NCBI RefSeq assembly: GCF_023065955.2
Contig: NW_026622763.1
Location: forward strand, 85,541,299-85,605,298
DNA length: 64,000 nt
Origin: Ursus arctos
Taxonomy: Eukaryota > Chordata > Mammalia > Carnivora > Ursidae
Reading direction: 5' to 3'
Positions 32,791 to 45,069 of the stretch are shown here, in pieces; positions within the stretch are counted from its first letter, which is position 1; every line of letters begins with the position of its first letter. Below the pieces are notes generated by a model. That model was not told the origin of the DNA. It searched no databases and saw only the letters and a list, made by a program, of their open reading frames with translations. A program made the translations under genes and the position numbers.

Positions 32791-34344
32791 TCTAAATTAC
32801 TCTAAACTGGCGAACTGCAAATTCACAAAATAATGAAAAAGGAAAGACATTATTTTTAGGTCTATATCCAAAGCCTTAACTCAACTCTTTCTTTACAACA
32901 GGTTTCCCAAAGACAAATGGTAGGCCCAAATACATTGTCTTCGTACTTCTCCATTTCTCCTGTTCTCCTTAATCATTCTTTTCTCTAGCTGAACCCCTAT
33001 CTTGATTCTAGCATCACCCTTTACTCAGCAGAGTAAATACTTCTCACGTACTCTGGACTCAATGAATTCAAATAAGAAAGAACCAGCTTGTGTCATGTCA
33101 ATCATAAAGCGCCCTGGGCTGGGAGCTTCAGGCTCATTCCCATGCTTTCAGGAGCCTATACGACAGCTATCAACTTAGAGAGGGAGCTACTGAGGAAGAT
33201 GGAAATGGCCAACTCCTATTCAGAATTAATAATAAAAAAGTATTGATTTACAATCAAGTGGCTCATAATTTTGCCCCTCTCCCACTCACTTTTCTTATTT
33301 CCTAATAAAGAGGCTGGATTCTTCATCCATGAGTCCTCTACAGTACAATGAAACATTTTTTTTTTCAAATCTTCACTTATCACTCACAAAAAAGTCTTAT
33401 AAATGTCTATGAATATGGATGAAAAATTGAAAAATATAATAACTTTCTTAGGTGCACAGTTTTGTTACATTATAACCATGGTGTGCTTACACGTCAGCAT
33501 TCTATATCATTCTCCTAATAGAAGACAGGTGTGTATCAAGTCCTGAATTCTACTGGAAATTCATGAATCTAGGCCTAAGGGCTTTTCTGTCTTTGGAGAC
33601 TTGGAGGGATTCTTCTTGAGTTTTCTTAATCAAGTTACTCAGCTATTTCCTACTGAGGCCTAAAACCTTCTGACCTACTGATGACCTCTTCCTAATTGAT
33701 ATCTGAACCTTTATGAGACATCAACACAAACTTAGCCTCAACTGGAAGCATGTTGGGGAGAAAGGAGGCACTTGATTTCAAAAGCAAATTCTACTGTTTG
33801 TGTATTTGAAAATACAAACTCAAAAGACAGGTAATAAAATTTCAAAGAGGCACTGCAAATACTAATAAAGCTAAGAATGAAATAAAATGAGAAAGAGGAA
33901 AAACATGCACTACAGAAAAGTAATATGTTTAATATCTCCTAAATATTCATACATGTCACATCCAAAAGATTGTAGTACCAGAGTAACAACATTCAGAGAT
34001 TGAAGTATGCCTAAAATAGGAACCAAAATAATAATAATAACCAAAAATGTCTTTAATCTCCATCTACCACCTAATTAAGATCACATCAAACCATATCTGT
34101 GGAATCTCCTTCACTTGTTATCTTTATATTTAATATTCACCCAGTATAAAGGGATATTTTTGATGATATTTTCTTTATTAATACTTCCCTATAAAGGATC
34201 TTCAAACTAGCATAATTAACTCTACTAGAAATTACTACCACACCCATCAGCCTGAAATGTCATTTATGTTTGCCTCTTTACACCTAACATCAGGATAATT
34301 CTCCTATGTTCATGCCTCTTTTTCTCTCACAGTTTGACACAGAT
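32791..34344. other. Unique DNA, no feature recognised
   Basis: About 1.5 kb with no assigned element. A 13-nt T run at 33356-33368 is the only notable simple sequence. Confidence 0.45.

Positions 34345-34384
<40 letters not shown>
34345..34384. repeat. (AAT)n microsatellite
   Basis: About 13 perfect AAT units; likely polymorphic. Confidence 0.95.
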
Positions 34385-34604
34385 GTAAAAAGACTAGGAA
34401 AAGCATTCTGTTAAATTTAAACTAAAATTTGTATTAGAACTTTGTGTCTTAATTTGAGCATTTCTACCTTTAAGGTTTCATATGTTGGTAAAAATCTTAA
34501 GTTTTTAAAAAGTCACCCTCCTAATCTTTTTTTCATCAACTGCCTTTTGTATATAGTGTATAATATGGATTCAAATGAAATTCTAGAAAAGGCAAGACTA
34601 ATTT

Positions 34605-34815
34605 GTGTTTAAAGAAATAAGAACAGCATTTACCTCTGGAGGTGGGGGTGGGATTCAGTGGGAAGGGACATAGGGGAACTTTTTAGAGTGATGGTAATGT
34701 CTATACCCTGAAAAGGGTTTGCATTATACAATTGTTTGCATTTGATAAACACAGTGAATGTACACTTAAGATATGTACAATTCATTGCATATAAATCTTA
34801 TATGAAGAGAAAAAG
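34605..34815 (+). mobile_element. Old L1M 3' UTR fragment
   Basis: 'tttacctctggaggtgggggtggg', 'ggaactttttagagtgatggtaatg', 'cattatacaattgtttgcatttg' and 'gaatgtacacttaagatatgtac' follow the order of L1ME/L1M4-type 3' ends, with a remnant poly(A)-like end. Confidence 0.62.
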
Positions 34816-35672
34816 TACTGTAAGCCAATACCAAACTCTAATAGTATGCATGCTAATATATTTGGGGGATGTGTACTGATTTCTACAATTCACTTTGAAA
34901 TGCAATGGATAGAAGTGTGATAATGCAAGTGTACTAAAAATGTTAATGGTAATATTTAGGTGGTGTATATATTCTTTCAAATATGCTCTGATGACTTTCA
35001 TAATAAATGTTACAGAAAATAGCAATATTATTTTTCTTCTCATCCTACAAATGAAGGAATTAATAATTTTAAATTTCAGGTAAAACAGTTCTATAGTAAC
35101 AACAGCACAATAACTCTTTGGTAGTCCCCCTGACTTTCACAAAAATTTCTCTTTTGTTTCCTTTTGGGAGCATTGGAGGGCAGGAATGCCAAACCTTTTT
35201 ACTGACATCAGCATTCTTCTGAAAACAATTTGCAAAACAGGCAATAATTCATTTTATCTCCTTCTATTGGAATCTGAGAACAAGAATTTCTTATCTATAA
35301 GAAAGAACCAAATCAATTTTATGGAACATTTTCTGCTTTGTTTCCTCTTTTCCCACAAATTAAACATCAGGATGCTGAGAAATAAATTTAGCCTTAAATG
35401 TTCTACATATACTAATATTTCATGTTATTTTTTTTTCTCTCTTAGTTACTCCATCACCCTATAACTGTGTTTTCCTTGTTTTTCTTTTTATAATTATGAC
35501 AATTAAAGAAAGCAAATGATATAAAGGCACAATTCATTAAAAATGAGGAACACTATAGAAAATATTATTTCCTTTAATTTAACTCAGTAACTGCTGCAAA
35601 GCCCATGGTATTGTGTTGGGTGTTCTAAAGGTCTAGAACTAAATTCTTAATCTAACATATGGATAAGAGATT
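34816..35672. other. Unique AT-rich DNA, no feature recognised
   Basis: Frames of 81 codons (minus, 34798-35043) and 92 codons (plus, 35186-35464) are present, with AT-driven composition and no known domain. Treated as fortuitous. Confidence 0.45.
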
Positions 35673-35683
35673 AACTTTTATTT

Positions 35684-35909
35684 CTTTATTCATTTGAGAT
35701 TTATTTATTTATTTAAGATTTATTTATTCATTTGAGAGCAAGAGAGTGTATGGGAAAAGGTAGAGGGAAAGGGAGAGAGAGAGAATCCTCAAGCACACTC
35801 AATGCTGAGAGTGGAGCCCAATGCAGGGCTCAATCCCAGGGACCTGAGGTCATGACCTGACCCTAAATTAAGGGTCAGCTGCTCAACTTACTGAGCCAGC
35901 AGGTGCTCC
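35684..35909 (-). mobile_element. SINEC, older subfamily, antisense
   Basis: Antisense copy: a tail with TTTA repeats, 'agatttatttattcatttgag', a GAGA stretch, 'gagtggagcccaatgcagg', the B-box complement 'ctcaatcccagggacc', and 'gctcaacttactgagcc'. Target duplications aacttttattt lie at 35673-35683 and 35910-35920, perfect over 11 bp. Confidence 0.9.
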
Positions 35910-35920
35910 AACTTTTATTT

Positions 35921-36304
35921 AAAAAGAAAAAGAAAAAGAAAACGAGTGATGTAAATTGACACTCTCGTGATTAGAATATTACTGGTTAGTCATCAAAAAA
36001 AACTTATGATAGCCCAAAGAATAATAAAGAGTTTTGAATGAATTATGTAGGCTGATATATTGGAGGTGGCTCATAGAAAAATCCACAACAATTTAGCATT
36101 GTCCCTATCTTGTCACTAGAGTTCTACCATGGAAAGCTAGTCACACAAATGACATAATGATACTTTTATATAACTTGTGGCTCTCTAGCTCAGTATTAAT
36201 GCCATATTTTTATAAAAGACCTTTGGCACATGACAAACTAAGCAAATTTTTAAGATCAAATACACTAATATTAGATATATATCAAAGGTAAACCTGGATA
36301 CATT
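35921..36304. other. Unique AT-rich DNA, no feature recognised
   Basis: An AAAAAG repeat (35921-35942) borders the SINE. Nothing further was assigned. Confidence 0.45.
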
Positions 36305-36610
36305 GAGAGCTGTCCTGCCCAATAGAGTAGCCACTACCCACTACTGAGCATTTGGTATATGGCTAGTCTGAATTGATATGTGCTGTTAAGTGTAAAATAC
36401 AGATCAGATTTTGAAGCTACATTATGTTTAAAAAGGTAAAATATGTCATTAATAACTTTGATTACATGCTGAAATGATAATATTTGGGTTTTATTTAATT
36501 AAGCTATATTATTACATTAATTTCATTTCTTTATTATTTATTTTTAAATGAACTACTAGAAAATTTAAAATTATACGTGTGGCTCTCATAATTTTAATGG
36601 AAGTACTTAT
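36305..36610. mobile_element. Probable hAT-type non-autonomous DNA transposon
   Basis: The sequence 'gcccaatagagtagccac', 'tggctagtctgaattgatatgtgctg', 'aagtgtaaaatacagatcag', 'catgctgaaatgataatatttggg' and 'actagaaaatttaaaattatacgtgtggc' follows a common mammalian MER-class element whose termini read 'gctgtccaatag'. The right terminus is eroded. Group membership (hAT-Charlie) is from memory. Confidence 0.55.
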
Positions 36611-37984
36611 GTAGAGATCAGGCACGAGGCAGAAATTATTTTCATTTAAACATATGACAACTTCTTGATTCTGAAGTGTACTGTATAAGAACAAAAAGGA
36701 AGAGAAGGAAATAAGATTTGATGAAACATGATTCACTAATGCACCAAAAATCTTGGCCTTGATTTGTATTTATCAGTATTTTTTAATATATTTTTGAGTC
36801 TTGTGTCCTAACTCTTAGTAAAAACATTTTTTCTTCCCTTACAGTAAAATCAATTGATCAATCAATTCTATTTCTTCCTACTTTTAAGCTTCTATCCATC
36901 TGTCTGACATCTCTGATACATTACCTCCTTTTTTCTGTTTGTTTTTAGATAAATAATTCCCTTTATCCCGCTAATGAGGGAATAGCCATAATAAGTTTTC
37001 TGCCTATTACAAATCTCTTATAATTTATTTAAGGAGATTAGGATCCTATCCTCATTTAAAATTTCACATTTTGTTAATTAGGCATTTATTTTGAATCAAT
37101 GTTGCTTTCTTAATTGTTGCATTAAAATATTATCTATTTTGGCTACTGAGTTTTTTGGCATCCCCATAAATTCTGCATCAGAAGTGAATGTATCACAAAC
37201 CTCACCATAATCCTAGCTCAGCAAGTAATAAAAGAAAAAAATCTCTTGTTTGCAGGGAGATGAAATCCCTTCATGTGCCACAATGAACAAATAGTGACTG
37301 GTCTTAACAAATCAGATGAACATCATTTCTCTGGCCAATGAAAAAGAAAAAGTGGACTGATGATTATAGCTTCTGAAAAAGCTTTTTTATTTTCTCTTCC
37401 TTTTTCCTGATAAAATGTCACAGAATTGGCTGGCACATCCCCTAACTTCATTTCATCCCTCTTTATCTTCAGACCATAAATATGGATGTCATACTGAATA
37501 TGCAACAACAATTTCTCAACCACAGGGGGAAAAACCCAATAAGCTAAGGATGGAAAAACAAATATTAAAAGGAAATTTCCTATAGTAATCTATGAGCAAC
37601 TGGACCAGCCCTAGACTACATACTTGTTAGTGAAAAACATAAACTGCTTTTCGTTTAAATTTCTGTAGGTAGGTTTCCCTGTATTTAAAGTCAAACATAA
37701 TACCAATTAATATGCATAGACAAATTAAATCCTAAGTTATTTTAAAACAATTTTTGTTGATAAAATTTTAATTTCTGCTTTAATCATAAGTTGTGTCTGC
37801 AAAATGGTCATTATTTCACAACTCTATATATGTATGTATGCATATATGTATATAAACATAAATCTAGTATTTCACTTCTTGGCTACATTGTTCTTATTTA
37901 AATTTTGGGAAACTCTTCTCTGATAAGAACACTTTTACTTTCTTAGCTCCAAATTATGTTCAGTTCTTTCCACAATTTAATTCA
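36611..37984. other. Unique AT-rich DNA, no feature recognised
   Basis: No assigned repeat over about 1.4 kb. A short TATG-rich patch lies at 37823-37856. Confidence 0.45.
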
Positions 37985-38090
37985 GTTCGACAAATATTGA
38001 CTGAACCACTCTGTTGGGTACTAAATTAACCATTTTAAAGAAAATACAGTCTCTGCCCTTTGGCATCTTATAGATCAAATAGGATCACTC
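37985..38090 (-). mobile_element. Probable L2 3' end, antisense
   Basis: 'cagttcgacaaatattgactgaacc', 'tgttgggtactaaattaacc' and 'acagtctctgccctttggcatctta' follow the antisense L2 terminus. Confidence 0.52.
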
Positions 38091-38239
38091 TTAGATATTA
38101 AGCTCAAAGCTATATTATAAGGTATCTTTCTTTAGCAATCTGGAAATTCTTGAGGACATTCTTCTCATCACTACAGAAGTAAATGAGAGCATCTCAAACT
38201 AATGTGGTTGGTTATCTGAAGGTAGAAAGAATAAAATAA

Positions 38240-38370
38240 CCTTTTATTTGTTTGGTACTTCCAACTTGCAAAACACTTCCACAAGGATTGTCTCATTTGT
38301 CTTTTAAATCTCTACTGCTGGAACAACTCAGTGAAAATCAAATCTTTAAGATTACTCCTACCTAAGCAGC
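38240..38370 (-). mobile_element. Probable MIR-type SINE, antisense
   Basis: 'acttgcaaaacacttccac', 'aaggattgtctcatttgtc' and 'tggaacaactcagtgaaaatc' fit an old antisense MIR-class element, strongly diverged. Confidence 0.42.
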
Positions 38371-38649
38371 AGCCACTTAATCTGTTTTCTTTTTTATAAA
38401 TGAAATCTTTCATTTCTGAAAAAAAAAATCTAAAAATCCTAAGGAATGCACTGGAATAATTTTAGGCATGGCTCTTTCAAGATAAAGGACAAAATTCTTT
38501 CTCTTTGCAGATTTAAATGAGTTTAGCATGCAGTATGTTATATAAAATGCACACCAATTTGTTTTCATTAGAATTATTCTCCTGGCATGGTATCTCTTTT
38601 TCTCGGTGATGCTTATTTATGCACTGGGCAGTGTTAGACATGCATGCAT

Positions 38650-39065
38650 GCATTCATTCTTTCAGCAGACAGTTTCTAATGGAAGGCACCATGCTAAGAG
38701 CTGTGGGAGAGAAAGACACACATTTCATAATTTCAGATTCTTGATGATCTTAAAATATGGCAAGAAAAATTAGGTATGTAGGCAAATCAGGGTACAAGTA
38801 CCATTTGGAGGGACAATGAATGAATATAAGAAGTATTATCAGAGAAGGTCTAGTGCACTTGAGATTTTGAGAGAGGGAAAACGAAGAATAAGGGGCATTC
38901 CAGAGAAAGAAAACTGCAGAGTAAAGAAGTGATAAAGGGGACCTGTACTGTTAATAAGACCCACACCTGAAACAGAATCTTTGTAAAGAATGGTAGAGTT
39001 GAGGCTAGAATTACTCTAAAGTAACTTAGATGTCAGACTAATTATTTTGTGTTTTATTCTAACAA
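38650..39065 (-). mobile_element. L2 LINE relic, antisense
   Basis: Antisense L2: 'cattcattctttcagcagac', 'ggcaccatgctaagagctgtggg', 'agagaaggtctagtgcactt', 'ggggcattccagagaaag' and 'cagactaattattttgtgttttattc'. A TGCA repeat precedes it at 38638-38652. Confidence 0.62.
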
Positions 39066-39089
39066 AGTAACCAAATGTTTTCGTTTTCA

Positions 39090-39600
39090 ACTACTGTCAT
39101 ATTTTAAAAAAACGGAAATGAGATATACAATTTCACCTATCAGATAGGTAAAAGTGTGAAAACTTGATAATACTTGGTGATGGTAAAAATGTGAGAAAAC
39201 AGGTATACTCCTCCATGCCTGGAGAATATGCAAATCATTGCTTCTATTTTAGAGGAAAATTTGTCAGTATCTATAAGATTTTAAATTCCTATGTGCTTTA
39301 ACTCAGTGTTTCCAATTCTTGAAATTTATTCTACAGAAATACTGGCATGAGTATACAAAGATATGTGTACAAATATTTACTCTGACAAAGATTTATTTAG
39401 GGAAAAGAAGGGAAACCTTGCCTACCCATCAGTAGAGAATTCAATTAATAAATTATGGTATGGCCATATAATAATATTTTTTTAAAAGGTCTATAATTAC
39501 TAATACACAAAATTGGCATATATTATTATGTGGCAAATACCAGCTGCAGAACCATATTTGTAGTATGGATCCATTTGTAATTTTTTTTAATCTAAGTGTA
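39090..39600 (+). mobile_element. Old L1ME-type fragment
   Basis: Late ORF2 and 3' region of an ancient L1: 'gataatacttggtgatgg', 'atgtgagaaaacaggtatactcc', 'attctacagaaatactggc', 'aattcaattaataaattatggtatggcc', 'ataataatattt' and 'atggatccatttgtaa'. No open frame survives. It is flanked by antisense L2 copies on both sides. Confidence 0.62.
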
Positions 39601-39624
39601 TATATACCTAATATTTATTTTCTT

Positions 39625-40020
39625 AAACAATTGAGCTGTTATTATATGTCAGACATGGTTCTATATGCTAGGGAAACCACAGAGAACAAAACAGAAAAAT
39701 CCTTGTATTCATGGAATTTATATTCTAGACGAGAAGGTAAAAAAATAAACAAGATAATTATAGATTAGAATTAATCATGATGACAGAAACAACAGGATAA
39801 GGAGGTAAGGGGTACTATGTCAAATAAAGTGTGCAGGTAGGCTATTCTGAAAAAGTAACATTTAGCAGAGACCAGAATGAAATGAGCTCTGGAGCTATGA
39901 GAATATCTGGGTAGAGTGTTTCAAACTGAGGAAACAGCAAGGGCAAAGGCCCTGAGTCACTAGCCAGAAAAAGAGAAAGGTCAGCGTGAAGGGACAGTAA
40001 ACCAGAGGAAAGGTGGTAGG
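39625..40020 (-). mobile_element. L2 LINE relic, antisense
   Basis: A clear antisense L2 3' region: 'tatgtcagacatggttctatatgctaggg', 'ttgtattcatggaatttatattctag', 'tgaaaaagtaacatttagcagag', 'ctgggtagagtgtttcaaactgagg' and 'aacagcaagggcaaaggccctgag'. Confidence 0.75.
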
Positions 40021-40848
40021 AAGTCACAGTCCGTTATTGCTCCCAAAATGTACATCGATTGTGGCTATAGCTGCCTAAAACAATAGACAATGTCTTGTCT
40101 GTAACAAGGGCTACCCTGTTAACAGAGGCTTCCATGAAACTTGCACACAGTAAAGTATCTTGCTTTATTGTCAGGAAATGAATCCGTAAACCACTTGACC
40201 TTCAGTTGCGCTGATTTTATTTTGACTGACATAAAGGCAAATCACAAGAAGAGATTCAAGAGTTTCCCTGGGCTGGTTGAAAGAAGGTGGGAGGGGGCAC
40301 AGGGAGAGAACAATGCCGTTTGCACATGGACAAGCCTGTTTGAAATCTCTTCCAGATAGTCAGAGAGATAAAAGAAAAGGACTACAAAGTATTGAGCCAG
40401 TACAGTGAAGGTTAAATATGAGCTCCTAGTGCCATGATTTATCCACCGAAACAGCTGGGAAACTTCCAAAGTAGTTCATATATCACACGAGTAGAGGAAG
40501 TGAGTCTGACTGTATAAACACACCTCAGGGCTGCTACTGTTCCCATTAACTGTCTGTCTCAGTAAAGGTCTGCAAGTAGACAGATTCCTGCTGTAGCTGA
40601 ACTGATAGAAAACTGCAGGTACGGATAAAAATTAGAGAGAGACATGTATGTCAAGAACACTCATGAGAAATTTTTCAGAGGAAAGGAGAAAAAGGATTTA
40701 TATGATTTGACTATTTTAAAATTTGGCAGTGTTGGATTTTCCTACAGTGCACACTTAATATTTTGCTGTTTCATGCTAAATCCATGGCTTCAGCCAATTA
40801 TGGAAGATGTTTATTGTTATGTGTGTGCAGTCTCCAATTGCTGTAATA
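40021..40848. other. Unique DNA, no feature recognised
   Basis: No repeat assigned. Antiparallel frames at 40141-40359 and 40242-40469 (72 and 75 codons) overlap and lack known domains. Confidence 0.42.
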
Positions 40849-41412
40849 AAGCTGACCCTTGAACAACACAGGTTTGAACTTGAGGGTCCACTTACATGCA
40901 AATTTTTTGATAAATACAGTACAGTACTGTAAATGTATTTTCTCTTATCATCTTTTTTTTTTTTTAAGATTTTATTTATGTCAGACAGAGAGAGAGAGAG
41001 AGCGAGAGAGAGAAAACACCATGGGTAGGAGGGGAAGAGGGAGAAGCAGACTCCCCACTGAGCAGGGAGCCTGGATGAAGCTTGATCCCAGGACTCTGGG
41101 ATCATGCCCTGAGCCAAAAGCAGACACTTAACTGACTGAGCCACCCAGGCACCACCCCTTATGACTTTTCTTAATAACATTTTCTTTTCTTTAGCTTACT
41201 ATATTGTAAGAATACAGTATACAATACATATAACATATAAGATATGTGTTAATCAATAGTTTTTGTTATTGGGAAGGTTTCCTGTCAACAGTAGGCTATT
41301 AGGTGAAGTTTTAGGGGGTTCAACATTATATGCAGATTTTTTTTTTTTTTTTTTTACTTTGTTGGGGGGAGGTCGATGTTCTTAACCCCTCCTTTGTTCA
41401 AAGGTCAGCTGC
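40849..41412 (+). mobile_element. Tigger-type DNA transposon (MER8-like), SINE-interrupted
   Basis: A nearly complete non-autonomous pogo/Tigger element with both terminal repeats: 'gctgacccttgaacaacac' at the left and 'gttcaaaggtcagctgc' at the right. Between them are 'cagtacagtactgtaaatg', 'cttactatattgtaagaatacag', 'ggtttcctgtcaacagtaggctattagg' and a T run (about 41338-41357). A SINE at 40953-41156 splits it. Removing the SINE leaves about 360 bp, too short for transposase. A truncated relative lies at 5888-6117. Confidence 0.75.
40953..41156 (-). mobile_element. SINEC nested in the Tigger element
   Basis: Antisense SINE: a T run then 'aagattttatttatgtcagac', a GAGA array, 'gcagactccccactgagcagggagcc', the B-box complement 'cttgatcccaggactc', and 'gactgagccacccaggcacc'. 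Both sides continue Tigger sequence, so the SINE is younger. The target duplication is poor ('cttatcatct' against 'cttatgactt'). Confidence 0.9.
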
Positions 41413-42539
41413 ATATTTGATGAGTTATTTGAGAACTTTCCTTAAATTGTTCTTATAATCAATAGTCATGAGGACTGACACATACAAGTTAAAATAAATT
41501 AATAAAGATTTCAGAACAAGGTCAAACTTCCAAGGACCAACTTTATATGAAATGACACCAATCAACCAATATTCGCTTGTACTTACTTTCAGTTTAAAAC
41601 ACAAAAGCAGGGCACTCTTAAAAGCCTTATGATACTTAGAGAACTCTTATCTATTATAAATTATTCCTCTTGGAAGATACATATTGGACAATTCTACTTG
41701 ATTAAAGGAGGATCAAAAGACATTTGGGGGCACATTCTAGTTAATCTTTGCACAGGGACGATTTTATCTTCTAAAGCCATATTTTCTTGAGTCCTGTCCA
41801 AATACTGTCCTAAATCTACTTTTGGTCACAAACAGCACCAGCTGGGGAGTGTGAACTGCTCTCCCGGTAGCATCTCATTGCTAGAGAAAAAAGGTTAAAG
41901 ATGCTTATGTGTCATAGGAATAAGGATATTAATATATCGTTTGTTTCATTGAATTATGTTATTTGCTCAAAACTTTAAATCAAAGTTGTTCCATAGGAAC
42001 ATCTTTTTTAAATGTAAAAAAATATATTATATGTTATATTAGCATCCATATATCTACCATTCTTCCATTAAGAAAAGCATTTTCTTTCAAAAGATTTATA
42101 TATACCTTTATAATAATGTAAAAATATATGTAGTCATATATTTCATGTATGTATACAATAAAATATTAAAAACATATATTTCATAAAGATTCTTATCAAT
42201 TTGTTGTTGTTGTTCTAGGTTACCAAAAGATCAAAATAAAATTATTAAAAAAAAAATGACCTGGGTAAGACTTTTTAATGAAATTCATTTTACCACTCCT
42301 TTAGTTAATTATCAATTTTTTCATTTTCAAATGCATATTTTGCTTTCCTAAGAAGCTCAGCAAATGAATTAAAATATACTTTTTATTACTCTAAAAGTTT
42401 TTTCATAAATCCATATTATAATTTATCTGCTTCTCTTCATGGAACTAAGACAATCTGTGTATATTTTGTTTTTCTTTGATAAGTAAATTACACCTTCTCA
42501 TTGATAAGCTTAAATGGCATCACAAACTGTTTTATAGAA
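41413..42539. other. Unique AT-rich DNA, no feature recognised
   Basis: No gene or repeat family assigned. A (TTG)n-like patch at 42201-42213 and an A run at 42247-42256 are the only simple sequences. Confidence 0.45.
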
Positions 42540-43110
42540 TTGCCCGTTCTACAAGATACTGTTGACCACCAACTCCATCCTGAAAATCAACGTTTCTTCA
42601 CAACAAAGACGCTCTCCTGGCTCTCTTCATATATTTCTGTTCTCCTCAATCTTGTTTCCTGGATAATCATTCTTGCCTCTTAAATGTCACTATTCTCCAG
42701 GATTTTGTCCTATGTTACCTTCTTTTCCTTCCCCCTGAGTCATCTTATCCAATTCTAGCCCTCATTCTATTCTACTAACTCCCAAGTCTACAGCTGCGGG
42801 TCTCATATCTAAGCTCAAGAATATATTCTTGCCCAAACCATAGTCACTCTGTACTCTCTGTTTCAGTCTGTTCTTTCTCCTGTATCCTGTGTCTCTTTGG
42901 ATGGTCAATTCACAAACTAGGTGATCATCTTCATCTGCTTCCACATTAATGTCCCACACTTCCTATTCTTCACACACCTCCTTCTAATTTGTCATAATAC
43001 TCTTTTGATTCTGTTTCTCAAAGCTCCTTTGTATACATTTCTTCCTTTCTATCCTGACCACTTTGCTCCTAATTCAAGGTCTTTTTTCTCTTTCTATCTC
43101 TTTCTGATCC
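42540..43110 (+). mobile_element. Probable L2 LINE relic
   Basis: C/T-rich sequence with weak L2 order: 'ctgttgaccaccaactccatcc', 'ctgttctcctcaatcttgtttcc', 'ctctgtactctctgtttcag' and 'ctccttctaatttgtc'. It is diverged, and an ERV origin for part of it cannot be excluded. Confidence 0.4.
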
Positions 43111-43117
43111 GTTGCAC

Positions 43118-43162
43118 TGTTTTTTTCTTTTCTTTTCTTTCCTTTTTTTTTGGGGGGGGGGG
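43118..43162. repeat. Polypyrimidine tract ending in poly-G
   Basis: T-rich (TTTTC)n sequence runs into ten T and then 11 G (43152-43162). Such an abrupt T-run to G-run junction is error-prone in sequencing. Confidence 0.85.
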
Positions 43163-43523
43163 TCTATTTTGGGAATGAATTCTGTGAATGTGATCATATT
43201 ATTTCCTCAGAGAGGACACCTAATTCCCTGGCCTCATGTTTCTACATAGAGGCCTCCAAGCAAGAGTTAAATTATTTTGCCTTCCTGGAAAGGGTAATCT
43301 ATTGATTAAGAGTTTGGAAGGAAAAAAGAAAGAAAACTAATAGTGGTCTCTTCCTCTGTCTCTCTGAAGTTGCCCTTTATTCTGTTTTGAAGTTTCTCCA
43401 TATGGTATTTGCAGTTTATTTCTGAAAGAAGAGGCCTGATCTTTTAGTGAGGGAGTAAGACCAATTCTGGGGTGAAGTGTTAGGAAGTCAGTCTATCTAC
43501 ATATTACATCAAGTTATAATTTT

Positions 43524-43722
43524 TTAAAATATTTTATTTATTTATTTGACAGAGGGAGAGACAGCCAGCGAAAGAGGGTACACAAGCAGGGGGAGTGGGA
43601 GAGGAAGAAGCAGGCTCCCAGCAGAGGAGGGAGCCCGATGTGGGGCTTGATCCTAGGACCCCGGGATCACGCTCTGAGCCGAAGGCAGATGCTTAACAAC
43701 TGAGCCACCCAGGCATCCCTAA
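43524..43722 (-). mobile_element. SINEC, young arctoid-type subfamily
   Basis: Complete antisense copy: 'attttatttatttatttgac', 'acagccagcgaaagaggg', 'gcagggggagtgggagagg', the B-box complement 'cttgatcctaggacc', and 'gagccacccaggcatccc'. Perfect 16-bp target duplications, atcaagttataatttt, lie at 43508-43523 and 43723-43738. Confidence 0.95.
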
Positions 43723-43849
43723 ATCAAGTTATAATTTTGATCTCCATCCTGTGTACATTTTTCACTTGGCTCTGAACTTGGGTAGGGGAAAAGGAATATT
43801 ATAAACAGAACCTCCAAATTCCCACCACAACTCTCTTGTTGAAAAATCT

Positions 43850-44262
43850 TTAAATTGTTCCTGTTGACTAAGTTACAAAATCTTTAGTATGGCATACAAA
43901 GTCCTTCCAAATCTACTTTTTCTAGGTTCATCTTTTGCCATTCTACTCAAATCATCCAAAACTACAATTATATCAAATCAGTCTAACATATCTAAAGACA
44001 AATGCTTTTGTTGTTTCTCTGCTAGGAACGCCAGTTCCATTTTCTCCGTCTGGATGGTTCTCCCTCATTCTTCAAGAGCCAGTGTAAATGTCACCATATT
44101 GTGTGTAAAGCCTTTCTCTAATGTCATAGGCAGAATTATTCACTCTCTCTCTTTCAATTTTAGAAACAATGTCTTTCACCTTTATATTAACTTACCACCA
44201 GTAGTTAAGATAGTGTCTGGCAAATAATAAGAAGGTAATAAATGTAGAATGAATGAAGCTCA
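43850..44262 (+). mobile_element. L2 LINE 3' end
   Basis: 'gttacaaaatctttagtatggc', 'atacaaagtccttccaaatc', 'cttcaagagccagtgtaaatgtcacc', 'gtgtaaagcctttctctaatgtc', 'gatagtgtctggcaaataataag' and the terminal 'taataaatgtagaatgaatg' follow L2. The 112-codon plus frame at 43889 lies in this noncoding 3' part and is not a gene. Confidence 0.68.
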
Positions 44263-44495
44263 CTTCATTCCATGATGAAAAAATTGACATATAGCCTAGG
44301 TCTATGCAGTACCAAAGAGCTTATTGGTGCAGCTAAAATCTTCTCCCTCTTTCTCTCTGTGCGTCTATGTATGTATATGCATATGAATGTGTGTGTATGT
44401 GTTTTGAGGATAGTTATGGTTATACAAATTACCTGACTTATTACCATGAACTGTATTTTCTAACAATAGAATAAATGCAAGGATAGAGAATCCAA

Positions 44496-44703
44496 GGGTG
44501 CCTGGGTGGCTCAGTTGGTTAAATGTCTGCCTTCAGCTCAGGTCATGATTCGAGGGTTCTGGGATCCAGCCCTGCATGGGCTGCCTGCCAGCAGGGAGTC
44601 TGCTTCTCCTTCTCCCTTTGTGGCTCCCCCTGCTTGTGCTCTCCTACTCGCTCTGTCTTTCTCTCAAACAAATAAATAAAATCTTAAAAAAAAAAAAAAA
44701 GAG
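44496..44703 (+). mobile_element. SINEC, intermediate subfamily
   Basis: Sense copy: 'ggtgcctgggtggctcagttgg', 'tgccttcagctcaggtcatg', the B-box region 'gggatccagccctgcatggg', 'gcagggagtctgcttctcc' and an 'aaataaataaaatctt' tail with 15 A. The target duplication is imperfect: atagagaatccaa (44483-44495) against agagagagtccaa (44704-44716). Confidence 0.92.
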
Positions 44704-44716
44704 AGAGAGAGTCCAA

Positions 44717-45069
44717 ATAACTTTCAAAATGTTGGGGTCCTAACACAAATAACCTCAGCATTAAATTCAATATACTATTACCTCAACTGCCTGGAATATA
44801 ACTAAGCAGAATCTTTATTTATGGTTTTTAGTAGGGAGGGTGAATAAAGAAAACATGAAATCATGGATTTACTTTTATTAAGCTTTTAAGATTTAGTCTC
44901 AGTTTGGGGAACCTGCAACAAACTCTTTTTCCTTCTTTAAGTACATGATGGCATAAATACACAGAACTGAGTTCACAATAAACATTCTAAACATGTTTCA
45001 TTGTTGAAGCCGTTTAATAATTCCAGAATACATAGAGATCATATAAAAATAAATCTCCTTCCTCATTTT
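44717..45069. other. Unique AT-rich DNA, no feature recognised
   Basis: Nothing could be assigned between the SINE and the MIR fragment. Confidence 0.45.

Noticed and set aside
40776..41180. 134-codon minus frame.
   Set aside because: Most of it is the SINEC at 40953-41156 read on its sense strand plus Tigger sequence; SINEs of this family do not encode protein.
43889..44227. 112-codon plus frame.
   Set aside because: Coincides with an L2 3' relic, which is noncoding in this part.
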